From the NCBI GenBank assembly GCA_038250675.1, contig JBBSCB010000010.1:26956-90955 (forward strand): a stretch of 64,000 bases of DNA, in the 5' to 3' direction. The position numbers were made by a program, and so were the translations under genes. The notes beneath the pieces are model-generated. The model was not told the DNA's origin and ran no database searches. It worked only from the letters and a program-made list of their open reading frames with translations. Within the stretch, counting starts at the first letter, position 1. Every line of letters begins with the position of its first letter. Shown here piece after piece: positions 33,258-41,333 of this stretch. This DNA comes from JAICUF01 sp038250675 (GTDB taxonomy: Bacteria; Gemmatimonadota; Gemmatimonadetes; Gemmatimonadales; GWC2-71-9).

Positions 33258-34761
33258 CCCGCGCCATGTCCGCAACCACGCTGCGCGAGGCCATCAGCAC
33301 CACCAGCCCGCCCACCAGCGCCACGCTGGGCAGCACGAGCACCGCCCGGTCGATTCCGAACCGATCTGACAACGCACCGATGAACGGAAACGAGATCGTG
33401 TCACCCGCGAGGTGGATGAACAGGAGGTAGGCGCCCGCCACCGTCGCACTGATGCGGGCGGGGACGACGTCGAAGATCACCGCCGCGATCGGCCCGTTGA
33501 ACCACGAGAGGAAGAAGAACGCGGCGCAGAAGATCGGCACGAACTGCGTCAGGTCGCGGATCGTGAGCAGCCAGATGGCGAGCGGGGCGCCCACCACGAG
33601 TCCGAGCGAGATGGTGAGCACCCGCGCGGTGGCGGTGTAGCGGCGAAGCCAGTCGGCCAGGAGCCCGCCGAACAGCGCGCCGGCGGTGCCCGCCGCCAGC
33701 CCCCACGTCCCCAGCAGCACTGCGGCCTGGCTCACCGTGAGTCCCAGCTCGCGGGACATGAACGTCGGCGCCCAGCCGACGATGCCGTTCATCCCGAACG
33801 AAATCAGCGCACCGCCCACGAAGACATACACCAGCGTGCGGGTCCGGAGCACCACGCCGAGCGCGCGGATCAGTTCATCAAAGGCGCCGCCGAGCCCGCC
33901 CGACAGCGCCACGCCGCCGGCCTGCAGCCGCGCCAGCCGCCGCACCCACTGCCGGATGTTGAGGGCGAGTCCCACTGCCACAGCGGCACCGAACACGGCG
34001 ACGTCCGCCTTGCTCCCGGCGCCCCGCACGCGATCGAGCCAGAACGCCGCCGCAGCTCCCACCGCGAGTCCGACGAGCAGCGGTATGAAATGCCGCGCCA
34101 GCGCGCTCAGTCCGAGTTCGAGGTCGCGCAGGTAGGAGCGGAGCGAAAGTCCCGCGGGTGCCCGGGACGGATCGCGGAGCCGGGCGGAGAGGATGGCCAG
34201 CAGGAAACCCGGCAGCCCGACCGCGACCAGCGCGGTTCGCCAGCCGTGGCTCGCCTCGATGCGGCCGCCGAGCCAGATCCCCGCGACCCCGCCGATGGTG
34301 ATCCCGGCTGAGAGGATGCCCATCGCAAAGGCGCGCCCGCGCGATGGGAAGTAATCCGCCACCAGCGATTGCGCGGCCGCGCCGAACGCGGCGCCGCCCA
34401 GCCCGACCAGCGCGCGGCAGGCCACGAGCCCGCCGAACGACGTCACCGCCCCGCTCAGCACGGTGAAGACGCTCCAGATGATGACGCCGCCGCTGAGAAC
34501 GGCGCGGCGGGAGCGCAGGTCGCCCAGCACCCCGAACGGCAGGGCCGCGAGCGAAAAGACCAGCACGTACGCCGACGCCAGCCAGCCGAGCTGGGCATCG
34601 GTGACGCCCAGGTCGCGCTTGATCGGCTCGAAGAGCGCGAACACCACGCTCCGGTTGACGTAGCTGAGGAGATTGAGGACGGCGAGGAGTCCCAGCGCGT
34701 ACATGGCATAGGGCCGGCCGCGGGGCGGCGGCGCCAGGACGCTGCCGGGCGGAAGGGTCAC
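33244..34761 (-). CDS. MFS transporter (Spinster-like) with an inserted helix pair
   Basis: A 505-residue permease. The N-terminal half has the typical YVNRSVV and GDLRSRRAVL loop between helices 2 and 3, and PSRGRAFAMGI. Two further hydrophobic segments (LLVGLAVGAAAAFW and ADVAVFGAAVAVGLAL) are inserted between the halves, so about 14 helices are expected. Substrate unknown. The GTG start at 34761 overlaps the stop of the deoxyhypusine-synthase-like gene (GTGA), which places it last in a four-gene operon. Confidence 0.88.
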   Translation of the reverse strand: MTLPPGSVLAPPPRGRPYAMYALGLLAVLNLLSYVNRSVVFALFEPIKRDLGVTDAQLGWLASAYVLVFSLAALPFGVLGDLRSRRAVLSGGVIIWSVFTVLSGAVTSFGGLVACRALVGLGGAAFGAAAQSLVADYFPSRGRAFAMGILSAGITIGGVAGIWLGGRIEASHGWRTALVAVGLPGFLLAILSARLRDPSRAPAGLSLRSYLRDLELGLSALARHFIPLLVGLAVGAAAAFWLDRVRGAGSKADVAVFGAAVAVGLALNIRQWVRRLARLQAGGVALSGGLGGAFDELIRALGVVLRTRTLVYVFVGGALISFGMNGIVGWAPTFMSRELGLTVSQAAVLLGTWGLAAGTAGALFGGLLADWLRRYTATARVLTISLGLVVGAPLAIWLLTIRDLTQFVPIFCAAFFFLSWFNGPIAAVIFDVVPARISATVAGAYLLFIHLAGDTISFPFIGALSDRFGIDRAVLVLPSVALVGGLVVLMASRSVVADMARVTAP

Positions 34762-35939
34762 CGCCGGGCGGCCGTTTCGGCTCCGCCCGCTCCGGGATGC
34801 ATGTGGCTGAGCGATTCGTCGGCGCGCTGGTCGCGGAAGGCAAGCGCGGCGCGGTACTCGTCGAGGAGACGCTGCATCGTCGCGTCCCGCCGGGCGTACA
34901 GCCGCTTGAGCGGCCGCGCGGCGTGGCGGGCTCGCGCGTACGCCGTGAGGAGCGGGAGCGCGATCGAGTTGTCGCAGTAGCAGACGACCGTGCCCGGCAG
35001 CTGGCTGGGATCGATCTTGCCCCAGCTCACCGCCTCGGCCGGCGTGGCGCCGGAAAGGCCGCCGGTATCGGGGCGCGCGTCGGTCATCTGCAGGAAGTAG
35101 TCGTGCCCCTTCTCGTCGATGCCGAGCACTTCCTGGATCTGCGGCTCGGTCTGCAGCATGAAGTTCTTGGGACTGCCGCCGCCCACGATGAGGACGCCGC
35201 TCTTGCCGCCGCTCCGCTTGGCCTCGAGCACGAGGGCCGCCGTCTCGTTGACGTCCGCGCTCACGTCGAACCGCAGCTTCGAACCGGCCAGCGCCTGCTC
35301 GGCCACGTTCATGCCGATCGAGCTGTCACCGGGGGAGCTGGTGTAGATCGGCACGTCGAGCTCATGCGCCGCCGCCAGCACCGAGCGCTTGCTCAGTCCC
35401 AGCACCTTCTCCCGTTCCAGCACGTACCGGCCCAGCAGCCAGTGGTACTCGGCCGAGCTCATCGGGCGCTGGAACTCCTCGCGCGCGCTCACCTCGCGGA
35501 TGAACTTGTCTGTGGACAGCAGCACGTTGTAGTCGAAGAAGATGTCGTAGATGCGCACGACGCCCTTCTCGCGCAACTCGACGTCGTCCGCCGTGGGCGT
35601 GCCGCGGTGCATCGCGAGGCCCAGCGCAAAGTGCGCGTCGTGATAGAGATTGGCCCCGGTGGAGATGATCCAGTCCACGAAGCCCGCCTCCATCAGCGGG
35701 ATCAGGCAGCTCATCCCCAGCCCGGCCGGCGTCATGGCGCCGGTCAGCGTCATGCCCACCGTGGTGTCCGGTTCCAGCATCCGCTGGGTGTAGAGCATGC
35801 ACCCCTCGCGGAGCCGTCCCGCGTTGTAGGCCAGGAACGCGTTGTCGATCAGATCGGCGGCGCTCTCCTGCCCCGTGATGCCCTGGGGATCGATGCGCTG
35901 GCCGCGAAGATACGGCGCGGACGGACGAGCCATGGTCAT
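34758..35939 (-). CDS. Deoxyhypusine synthase-like protein
   Basis: A 393-residue NAD-binding protein of the DHS family. Visible marks are GAMTPAGLG, SCLIPLMEAGFVDWI, STGANLYHD, YTSSPGDSSIGMN and the GGGSPKNF segment that places the Lys. True deoxyhypusine needs eIF5A, absent from bacteria, so bacterial members probably modify polyamines or an unknown target. ATG 35939 overlaps the LOG-family stop (ATGA). Confidence 0.88.
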   Translation of the reverse strand: MTMARPSAPYLRGQRIDPQGITGQESAADLIDNAFLAYNAGRLREGCMLYTQRMLEPDTTVGMTLTGAMTPAGLGMSCLIPLMEAGFVDWIISTGANLYHDAHFALGLAMHRGTPTADDVELREKGVVRIYDIFFDYNVLLSTDKFIREVSAREEFQRPMSSAEYHWLLGRYVLEREKVLGLSKRSVLAAAHELDVPIYTSSPGDSSIGMNVAEQALAGSKLRFDVSADVNETAALVLEAKRSGGKSGVLIVGGGSPKNFMLQTEPQIQEVLGIDEKGHDYFLQMTDARPDTGGLSGATPAEAVSWGKIDPSQLPGTVVCYCDNSIALPLLTAYARARHAARPLKRLYARRDATMQRLLDEYRAALAFRDQRADESLSHMHPGAGGAETAARR

Positions 35940-36727
35940 TGGTCCGGGTATTGGAAGTCGGCGCCCTCGCCCTGCACCGGAATGTCCGGCCGCTCCTCAC
36001 GGGCGCGGATGACGATGCCCGCGGCCACCTTGGGGTCGTCGGTCACCTGGAACAGCGCGAGATCCCTGGCGCTCACCTTCCCCTGCTTCACCACCGTCTC
36101 GGTGAGCCAGTCCACCAGCCCGCCCCAGTAGGCGCTGCCGAACAGGATGACGGGAAAGTGCTTGACCTTGCCGGTCTGGATCAGCGTGAGCGCCTCGAAC
36201 AGCTCGTCCAGTGTGCCGAACCCGCCGGGAAAGACGATGAACGCCGACGAGTACTTCACGAACATCGTCTTCCGCACGAAGAAGAAGCGGAAGTTGATGC
36301 TCCGGCGGACATACGGATTGGTTCCCTGCTCAAAGGGCAGCTCGATGTTGCAGCCGATCGAGAGCCCGCCACCCTCCACCGCACCGCGGTTGGCCGCCTC
36401 CATGATCCCGGGGCCGCCGCCGGTGATCACCGGGATCCCCGCGCCGGCCAGCAGCCGCGCCGTTTCGACCGCCGCCTGATAGTGGGGATCGGTGGGCGGG
36501 GTGCGCGCGGAGCCGAAGATCGACACGCCGTCGGTGATATCGCCCAGGTTGTCGAACCCCTCGACGAACTCGCCCATGATGCGAAAGACCCGCCACGGAT
36601 CGGTCTTGAGGAAGGCGTCGGGGCGGTATCGTGTCTGGGGCCCCTCGAGGAGCGCTTCATCCTCGGTGGGGCGCTTGGCGTCGTTGCCCTTGCGATATGG
36701 GCTGTTGGGAAGCTTGGAATCAGCCAC
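35936..36727 (-). CDS. LOG-family (TIGR00730) nucleotide phosphoribohydrolase-like protein
   Basis: A 263-residue Rossmann-like protein with GGGPGIMEAANRGA and the active-site motif PGGFGTLDELFE. Family members remove phosphoribose from cytokinin nucleotides or from purine/pyrimidine monophosphates. The N-terminal 70 residues extend beyond the shortest LOG proteins. The GTG start overlaps the class V enzyme gene by 8 bases. The biological substrate here is unknown. Confidence 0.92.
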   Translation of the reverse strand: MADSKLPNSPYRKGNDAKRPTEDEALLEGPQTRYRPDAFLKTDPWRVFRIMGEFVEGFDNLGDITDGVSIFGSARTPPTDPHYQAAVETARLLAGAGIPVITGGGPGIMEAANRGAVEGGGLSIGCNIELPFEQGTNPYVRRSINFRFFFVRKTMFVKYSSAFIVFPGGFGTLDELFEALTLIQTGKVKHFPVILFGSAYWGGLVDWLTETVVKQGKVSARDLALFQVTDDPKVAAGIVIRAREERPDIPVQGEGADFQYPDQ

Positions 36728-37871
36728 GGGTCAGTTGCTCGATCGCGGCACGGTGGTCGTCCCGCACGTTATAGAAGTAGGGCGAGATCCGCACGTGACC
36801 AGGGCGCGCGTCGGTGACGATGTGGGCGTCCGCCAGCCGCGTGACGTCCCGGTGCGGATCGGTGCTCGGCAGCATCACGATCGCGCTGCGCTCGGCGGGG
36901 TCGGGCGCCACCTTGGGGCGTAGCCCGGCGGCCCGGGCCTGCTCGATCAGGTCCTCGGTCAGCGCCATCGTGAGCCGCCGGATCTCCGCGCGGCCCAGCG
37001 CCTCGACGATCTCCAGTCCGCCCAGCTGCGCGTAGACCGGCATGAGCGGCGGTGTGCCGGCCTCGAAGCGGCGGGCATCGGCGTGGAACTCGAGCGAGCG
37101 CGGATCGAAGCGGAACTGCTCGCGATGGGCAAACCAGCCGGTCGCCTCCGGCTCCAGATTGGGCGTGAGCTCCGGCGAGGCGTAGAGAAAGGCGACGCCG
37201 GTGCCGCCCAGCAGCCACTTGAGGCCGCCCGCGCAGTAGAAGTCCACACCCAGCGCCTTCACGTCCACCGGGATCTGGCCCGCCGCCTGGTAGCCGTCCA
37301 CCAGCGCGAGCGCGCCATGCCGATGGGCGATCCCGGCGATGGCCGCGACGTCCTGGATGGCTCCGCTGGTGAAAAACACGTGGCTGGTGGCGACGATGGC
37401 CGTCCTATCGTCCACCGCGCGCTCGTACATCTCGAGCGGAATCCGCGTGTCATCGGGACTCTCCAGCACCACCACCTCGACCCCGCGCGCCGCCTTGGCC
37501 AGCCACTGGTAGGCGATGGTGGGGAAATCGAGGCTGGTGACGATCACCTTGGGGCGCTTGCCGTAGTCCAGCGACTCGCCCACGGCGGTCAGCGCCGAGG
37601 AGATGCTGGGATGCAGCGCAATCTCGCTGCCCGGCGCGCCGACGATCCGGCCGTAGGCACCACGCAGCTCGTCGAGCGCCGCCCACCAGACGTCATACCA
37701 CGCGGCGGCACCCCGATTCTCCCACAGATCCAGATACTCGTCGACCCGGGCGCGGGCCCGGCGCGAGAGGGCGCCGAGCGAGCAGCTGTTGAGGTACACC
37801 GAGTGCTGGAAAATCGGAAATTCGTCGCGGTGGCTCCCCGCAGGAGCCCGCGCGGGCGCGGAGGTGGTCAT
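36720..37871 (-). CDS. Class V PLP-dependent enzyme (aminotransferase/kynureninase/NifS-like)
   Basis: A 383-residue fold-type I PLP enzyme. The Schiff-base Lys is in FYCAGGLKWLLGGTG and a PLP-phosphate/Asp region is ALVDGYQAAGQIPVD. YLNSCSLGALSRRA at the N-terminus recalls kynureninase (YLDGNSLG) but the match is partial. A cysteine lyase or aminotransferase is equally possible. ATG 37871 is used; an upstream extension lacks family sequence. First gene of a leftward operon with LOG, DHS-like and MFS genes. Confidence 0.85.
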   Translation of the reverse strand: MTTSAPARAPAGSHRDEFPIFQHSVYLNSCSLGALSRRARARVDEYLDLWENRGAAAWYDVWWAALDELRGAYGRIVGAPGSEIALHPSISSALTAVGESLDYGKRPKVIVTSLDFPTIAYQWLAKAARGVEVVVLESPDDTRIPLEMYERAVDDRTAIVATSHVFFTSGAIQDVAAIAGIAHRHGALALVDGYQAAGQIPVDVKALGVDFYCAGGLKWLLGGTGVAFLYASPELTPNLEPEATGWFAHREQFRFDPRSLEFHADARRFEAGTPPLMPVYAQLGGLEIVEALGRAEIRRLTMALTEDLIEQARAAGLRPKVAPDPAERSAIVMLPSTDPHRDVTRLADAHIVTDARPGHVRISPYFYNVRDDHRAAIEQLTRG

Positions 37872-37930
37872 AGGGCCGGAATATACCCGGGTTGGCGGGC
37901 GGTGAAACCGCGGCGGCGTGCTGTTAGCTT

Positions 37931-37946
37931 GCGGGTGCGCACCCGC
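37931..37946. promoter_or_regulatory. Perfect 16-base palindrome upstream of NDH-2 operon
   Basis: GCGGGTGCGCACCCGC is fully self-complementary and sits 18 bases before the GTG of the 97-residue gene. It may be an operator for a dimeric repressor or a leader hairpin. No adjacent regulator gene is present. The divergent region 37872-37963 contains no consensus promoter that I can identify. Confidence 0.4.
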
Positions 37947-37963
37947 CCATACGAGGAACTGCC

Positions 37964-38257
37964 GTGGCAGAGACGACACCGACTGGCGCGGAGCAGTACG
38001 CCGGATCCTGGACCGGACTCACCGTCCGGCTCGCTGGCCGCGCCCTCGTCAACCCGGCTCTCGCCCTCGACCTCATCACCGCCGCGTGGGTGTTCCGCCG
38101 CCGGCGCTGGTGGGCCATGCCACCGTTTCTGCCGCTCCCCGATCGCACCTACCTGCGCTGGCGGATGTACACCGCCTATGCAAGCGAGGACGCCGTCCCC
38201 CCACTCAGCGACGTCATCCGGTTTGCCCGGTGGCGGCGGCGCCTGCTCCACCGATGA
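37964..38257 (+). CDS. Conserved-looking small protein upstream of NDH-2
   Basis: A 97-residue Arg/Trp-rich protein of unknown function. It has no clear signal peptide and one weakly hydrophobic stretch (LALDLITAAWVF), followed by a basic RRRRWW patch and FLPLPDRTYLRWRM. GAGGA lies 8 bases before the GTG start at 37964. Its stop overlaps the ATG of the NADH dehydrogenase (ATGA), so they are coupled and it may act with that enzyme. Confidence 0.7.
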   Translation: MAETTPTGAEQYAGSWTGLTVRLAGRALVNPALALDLITAAWVFRRRRWWAMPPFLPLPDRTYLRWRMYTAYASEDAVPPLSDVIRFARWRRRLLHR

Positions 38258-39537
38258 CGGCGCGCGTGGTGATCCTGGGCGGCGGGTTTGCCGGCCTGCG
38301 CGCGGCGCGCGGACTGGGCCGCGCCCCGGTCAAGGTGACCGTGGTGGACGAGCACAACCACCACCTCTTCCAGCCGATGCTGTACCAGGTGGCCACGGCG
38401 GCGCTCAGCCCCGGCGATATCGCCTCGCCCATTCGGTCGATTCTCCGCCACCAGCAGAACACAGAGGTGCTTCTCGCCGCGGCAAGCTCCGTGGACCCGG
38501 ACGCCCGGCGGGTGGTGCTCTCCAACGATCGCACGCTGGAGTACGACTACCTGGTGATCGCCACCGGGGCCAGTCACTCGTACTTTGGGCACGACGACTG
38601 GGCGCCGTACGCGCCGGGGCTCAAGACCGTGGAAGACGCGCTCGAGATCCGCCGCCGCGTCCTGCTGGCGTTCGAGAACGCGGAGATGGAGCCGGACGCC
38701 GAGCGGCGGCGCGCCTGGCTCAACTTCGTGATCGTCGGCGGCGGCCCCACCGGCGTCGAGCTGGCTGGCGCCCTGGGAGAAATCAAGCGCTACGTCCTCA
38801 AGCGGGACTTCCGCCGCATCGATCCGGAGGAGGCGATCGTCATCCTGATCGAAGCCGGCGAGCGGCTGCTGGCCGCCTATCCGCCTGAGCTGAGCGCCAC
38901 GGCGCGCCGTGCGCTCCAGAGTCTGGGTGTGGACGTGCGAACCGAGATGAAGGTCACGGCGATCGACGCCGACTCGGTCACGGCGGCGGGCTGGCGCATC
39001 CCGACGCACACCGTCCTCTGGGCCGCCGGCAACCGCGCCAGCCCGCTCCTCACATCGCTCGGCACCCCGCTCGATCGCCAGGGGCGCGCGCTGGTCAATC
39101 CCGACTGCACCATCCCGGGCCATCCCGAGGTCTTTGTCCTGGGCGACGCGGCCAACTTTTCGCCGGGGGACGAGCGTCCGCTGCCGGGCGTGGCACCGGC
39201 CGCCATGCAGATGGGCGACTACGCCGCGGCCACGATCCGGCGAAGCGTCACCGGCAAGAGCAACCGGCCGCGTTTTCACTACCGGAACAAGGGTGAGCTG
39301 GCGGTGATCGGACGGGCCCGGGCGGTGGCCAACATCTGGCGCCTGCATTTTGGCGGCCTGCTGGCCTGGCTGGCCTGGATCTTCGTCCACATTTTCTTCC
39401 TGATCGGCTTCCGCAACCGGCTGATCGTGATGATCGAATGGGCGTATTCGTACCTGACCTACTCCCGCGGTGCCCGCCTGATCACCGGTCCGCTCGAACC
39501 CGAACCGCCCTCCCTCACCGAGGAAAGCGGCGGATGA
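38254..39537 (+). CDS. ndh: Type II NADH dehydrogenase (NDH-2)-like FAD oxidoreductase
   Basis: A 427-residue two-dinucleotide-binding flavoprotein. The FAD motif is VILGGGFAGLRAARGL, the NADH motif FVIVGGGPTGVELAGAL, and a second FAD contact is VFVLGDAANF. HLFQPMLYQVATAALSP is typical of NDH-2. The C-terminal membrane-binding part (LAWLAWIFVHIFFLIGF) should attach it to the inner membrane to reduce quinone. It is followed directly by queG (ATGA overlap). Confidence 0.93.
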   Translation: MTARVVILGGGFAGLRAARGLGRAPVKVTVVDEHNHHLFQPMLYQVATAALSPGDIASPIRSILRHQQNTEVLLAAASSVDPDARRVVLSNDRTLEYDYLVIATGASHSYFGHDDWAPYAPGLKTVEDALEIRRRVLLAFENAEMEPDAERRRAWLNFVIVGGGPTGVELAGALGEIKRYVLKRDFRRIDPEEAIVILIEAGERLLAAYPPELSATARRALQSLGVDVRTEMKVTAIDADSVTAAGWRIPTHTVLWAAGNRASPLLTSLGTPLDRQGRALVNPDCTIPGHPEVFVLGDAANFSPGDERPLPGVAPAAMQMGDYAAATIRRSVTGKSNRPRFHYRNKGELAVIGRARAVANIWRLHFGGLLAWLAWIFVHIFFLIGFRNRLIVMIEWAYSYLTYSRGARLITGPLEPEPPSLTEESGG

Positions 39538-40496
39538 CCACGCTGGCGGACGAGATCCGGGCGCGTGCCGGGCAGCTGGGGTTTATCGCCTGCGGCATCA
39601 CCGATCCCGCCCCAACGGCCCACGGCGATCGGCTCGACGCGTGGCTGGCAGCGGGGTACGCCGGTACGATGCGCTACCTCCATCGGCAGGTCCGCCGCCG
39701 GAAGGAGCCATGCCTGATCGCACCGGAAGTGAAATCTGTAGTAGTCGTACTTGACAACTACTATTCGGAAACTGATAAAGCAGAAGAGGTTGGTGCCCCG
39801 ATCGTGGCCCGCTATGCCCGCGGCCAGGACTACCATGGCGTGATGGGCCAACGGCTGGATCAGCTGGGCGCCTTCCTGCGGGACCGGGGTGCCGCCTTTG
39901 CCCGGAGCTTTGCCGATGCCGGTCCCGTCCCCGAACGCGAGCTGGCCCAGCGCGCCGGACTCGGCTGGATCGGCAAGAACACCATGCTGATCCGCCCCGG
40001 CGCGGGCTCCTGGTCTTTCATCGGTTCGGTCTTTACCGATCTGGAGATCACGTCCGACGCACCGTTCGAGACCGACCGCTGCGGGAGCTGCACCCGCTGC
40101 CTCGACGCCTGTCCCACCGATGCCTTCGTGGAAGCGCGCGTGCTCGATGCCACCCGGTGCATTTCGTATCTCACGATCGAGCAGAAGGGGCCGATCTCCG
40201 ACGACCTGGCTGACGCGATGGACGGCCGGGTCTTTGGCTGCGATATCTGCAACGATGTCTGCCCCTGGAACCAGCGCTTTGCCACGTCAACCACGGTGGC
40301 CGAGTACCGGCCGGAGCCGCGGCTCGCGGCGGCGGACCTGATGCAGTTCGAGCGCATGGACGACGCGGAGTTCGACCGCCGCTTTGGGACGACGCCGCTG
40401 GCGCGCCCGGGCCTCGCGGGCATGCGCCGCAACTTCCGCGCGGCCTACCGCGCGCGGAGCACTACAACGGTTACCTGCGGGAGGGACGATGACTGA
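39534..40496 (+). CDS. queG: Epoxyqueuosine reductase
   Basis: A 320-residue iron-sulfur enzyme for the last step of queuosine tRNA modification. Two ferredoxin-like clusters are coded by CGSCTRCLDACPT and CDICNDVCPW, and RAGLGWIGKNTMLI is a family mark. A stretch of about 75 bases (39729-39803, residues 66-90) is strikingly AT-rich with codons such as AAA, TCT, GTA and ACT that are rare elsewhere in this window. The reading frame stays intact there. The start overlaps the NDH-2 stop; the cupin gene overlaps its end by 8 bases. Confidence 0.94.
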   Translation: MTTLADEIRARAGQLGFIACGITDPAPTAHGDRLDAWLAAGYAGTMRYLHRQVRRRKEPCLIAPEVKSVVVVLDNYYSETDKAEEVGAPIVARYARGQDYHGVMGQRLDQLGAFLRDRGAAFARSFADAGPVPERELAQRAGLGWIGKNTMLIRPGAGSWSFIGSVFTDLEITSDAPFETDRCGSCTRCLDACPTDAFVEARVLDATRCISYLTIEQKGPISDDLADAMDGRVFGCDICNDVCPWNQRFATSTTVAEYRPEPRLAAADLMQFERMDDAEFDRRFGTTPLARPGLAGMRRNFRAAYRARSTTTVTCGRDDD

Positions 40497-40920
40497 GACC
40501 CCGGCTCCGGCCGCGGCGGTGGAGCGCGGCGACGGCATCACGACCATCCGGGCCAGCGGCAATTGCCGCGACTGGAACGGCATTCACTACAAGCTCGGCA
40601 TGGCCGCGGCCAACGTGGGATCCAGCAAACTCTCGATGAACGTGGCCACGATTCCGCCCGGCGGCGTGGCGCGGGCCCACATCCATGTGCGCTTCGAGGT
40701 GATGCTCTACATCCTGGAGGGACGGGTGCGTCACGAGTACGGCCCCGGCCTCACGCGGACGCTGGACAACCAGGCAGGTGACTTCATCTACATCGAGCCC
40801 GGCGTTCCCCACGAGGTCTTCAACCTGAGCGACACGGAGCCGGTGGTGGCCGTCGTCGCGCGTTCCGACGCCAGCGAGTGGGAGCATATCATTACCTACG
40901 ACCGCGCCGCGGGCCGATGA
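40489..40920 (+). CDS. Small cupin-domain protein
   Basis: A 143-residue single-domain cupin. Metal-binding motif 1 is HIHVRFEVMLYILEG (two His and Glu) and motif 2 contains GVPHEVFN (His). The N-terminal segment reads DWNGIHYKLGMA. Such cupins can be dioxygenases, isomerases or sensors; reaction unknown. It overlaps queG by 8 bases and the VOC gene by 4, and leads into the aromatic CoA block, so a role in aromatic turnover is possible. Confidence 0.88.
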   Translation: MTETPAPAAAVERGDGITTIRASGNCRDWNGIHYKLGMAAANVGSSKLSMNVATIPPGGVARAHIHVRFEVMLYILEGRVRHEYGPGLTRTLDNQAGDFIYIEPGVPHEVFNLSDTEPVVAVVARSDASEWEHIITYDRAAGR

Positions 40921-41333
40921 GCGAGCCGTTCCACTACGCCTTCCTTGTCCGCGACCTCGACTCGACCCGGCGCTTCTACGGCGAGCTCCTGGGCTGCGCC
41001 GAGGGGCGGAGTACTGGCACTTGGGTGGACTTTGATTTCTTCGGCAACCAGATCTCGGCACACACGACCGGCACCGTGGTGCCCACCCAGAATACTGGAC
41101 AGGTGGAGGGGATCGCGGTGCCGATGCCGCATTTTGGCGCGGTGCTGCCGTGGGCGGTGTTCGAGGCGGTGGCGGCACGGCTGCGCCAGGCGGGGACCCG
41201 CTTCCTGCTGGAGCCGTTCACCCGCTACGCAGGCCAGCCGGGCGAGCAGCGCACCATGTTCTTCCTCGACCCCAGCGGGAATGCGCTCGAGCTGAAGGCA
41301 ATGCGCCACCCCGCGCACGTGTTCACCGCGTGA
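40917..41333 (+). CDS. VOC/glyoxalase-superfamily protein
   Basis: A 138-residue vicinal-oxygen-chelate protein with two beta-alpha-beta-beta-beta units: FHYAFLVRDLDSTRRFYGELLG at the start and a C-terminal MFFLDPSGNALELKAM. His at the N-terminal strand and Glu near the end are possible metal ligands. The exact reaction is unknown. The start overlaps the cupin stop (ATGA), and the fused monooxygenase begins in its stop codon (GTGA). Confidence 0.9.
   Translation: MSEPFHYAFLVRDLDSTRRFYGELLGCAEGRSTGTWVDFDFFGNQISAHTTGTVVPTQNTGQVEGIAVPMPHFGAVLPWAVFEAVAARLRQAGTRFLLEPFTRYAGQPGEQRTMFFLDPSGNALELKAMRHPAHVFTA

Noticed and set aside
34758..35939. True deoxyhypusine synthase activity
   Set aside because: Bacteria lack eIF5A, so the call is limited to family likeness.
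36720..37871. Calling the class V PLP enzyme kynureninase
   Set aside because: The N-terminal YLNSCSLG is only partly like kynureninase and the rest fits the general class V family; the operon is not linked to tryptophan genes.
39751..39779. An internal promoter in queG (TTGACA-N17-GATAAA)
   Set aside because: Not listed as a feature: the -10 box matches at four of six positions only and lies inside coding sequence. It is mentioned under the AT-rich island.
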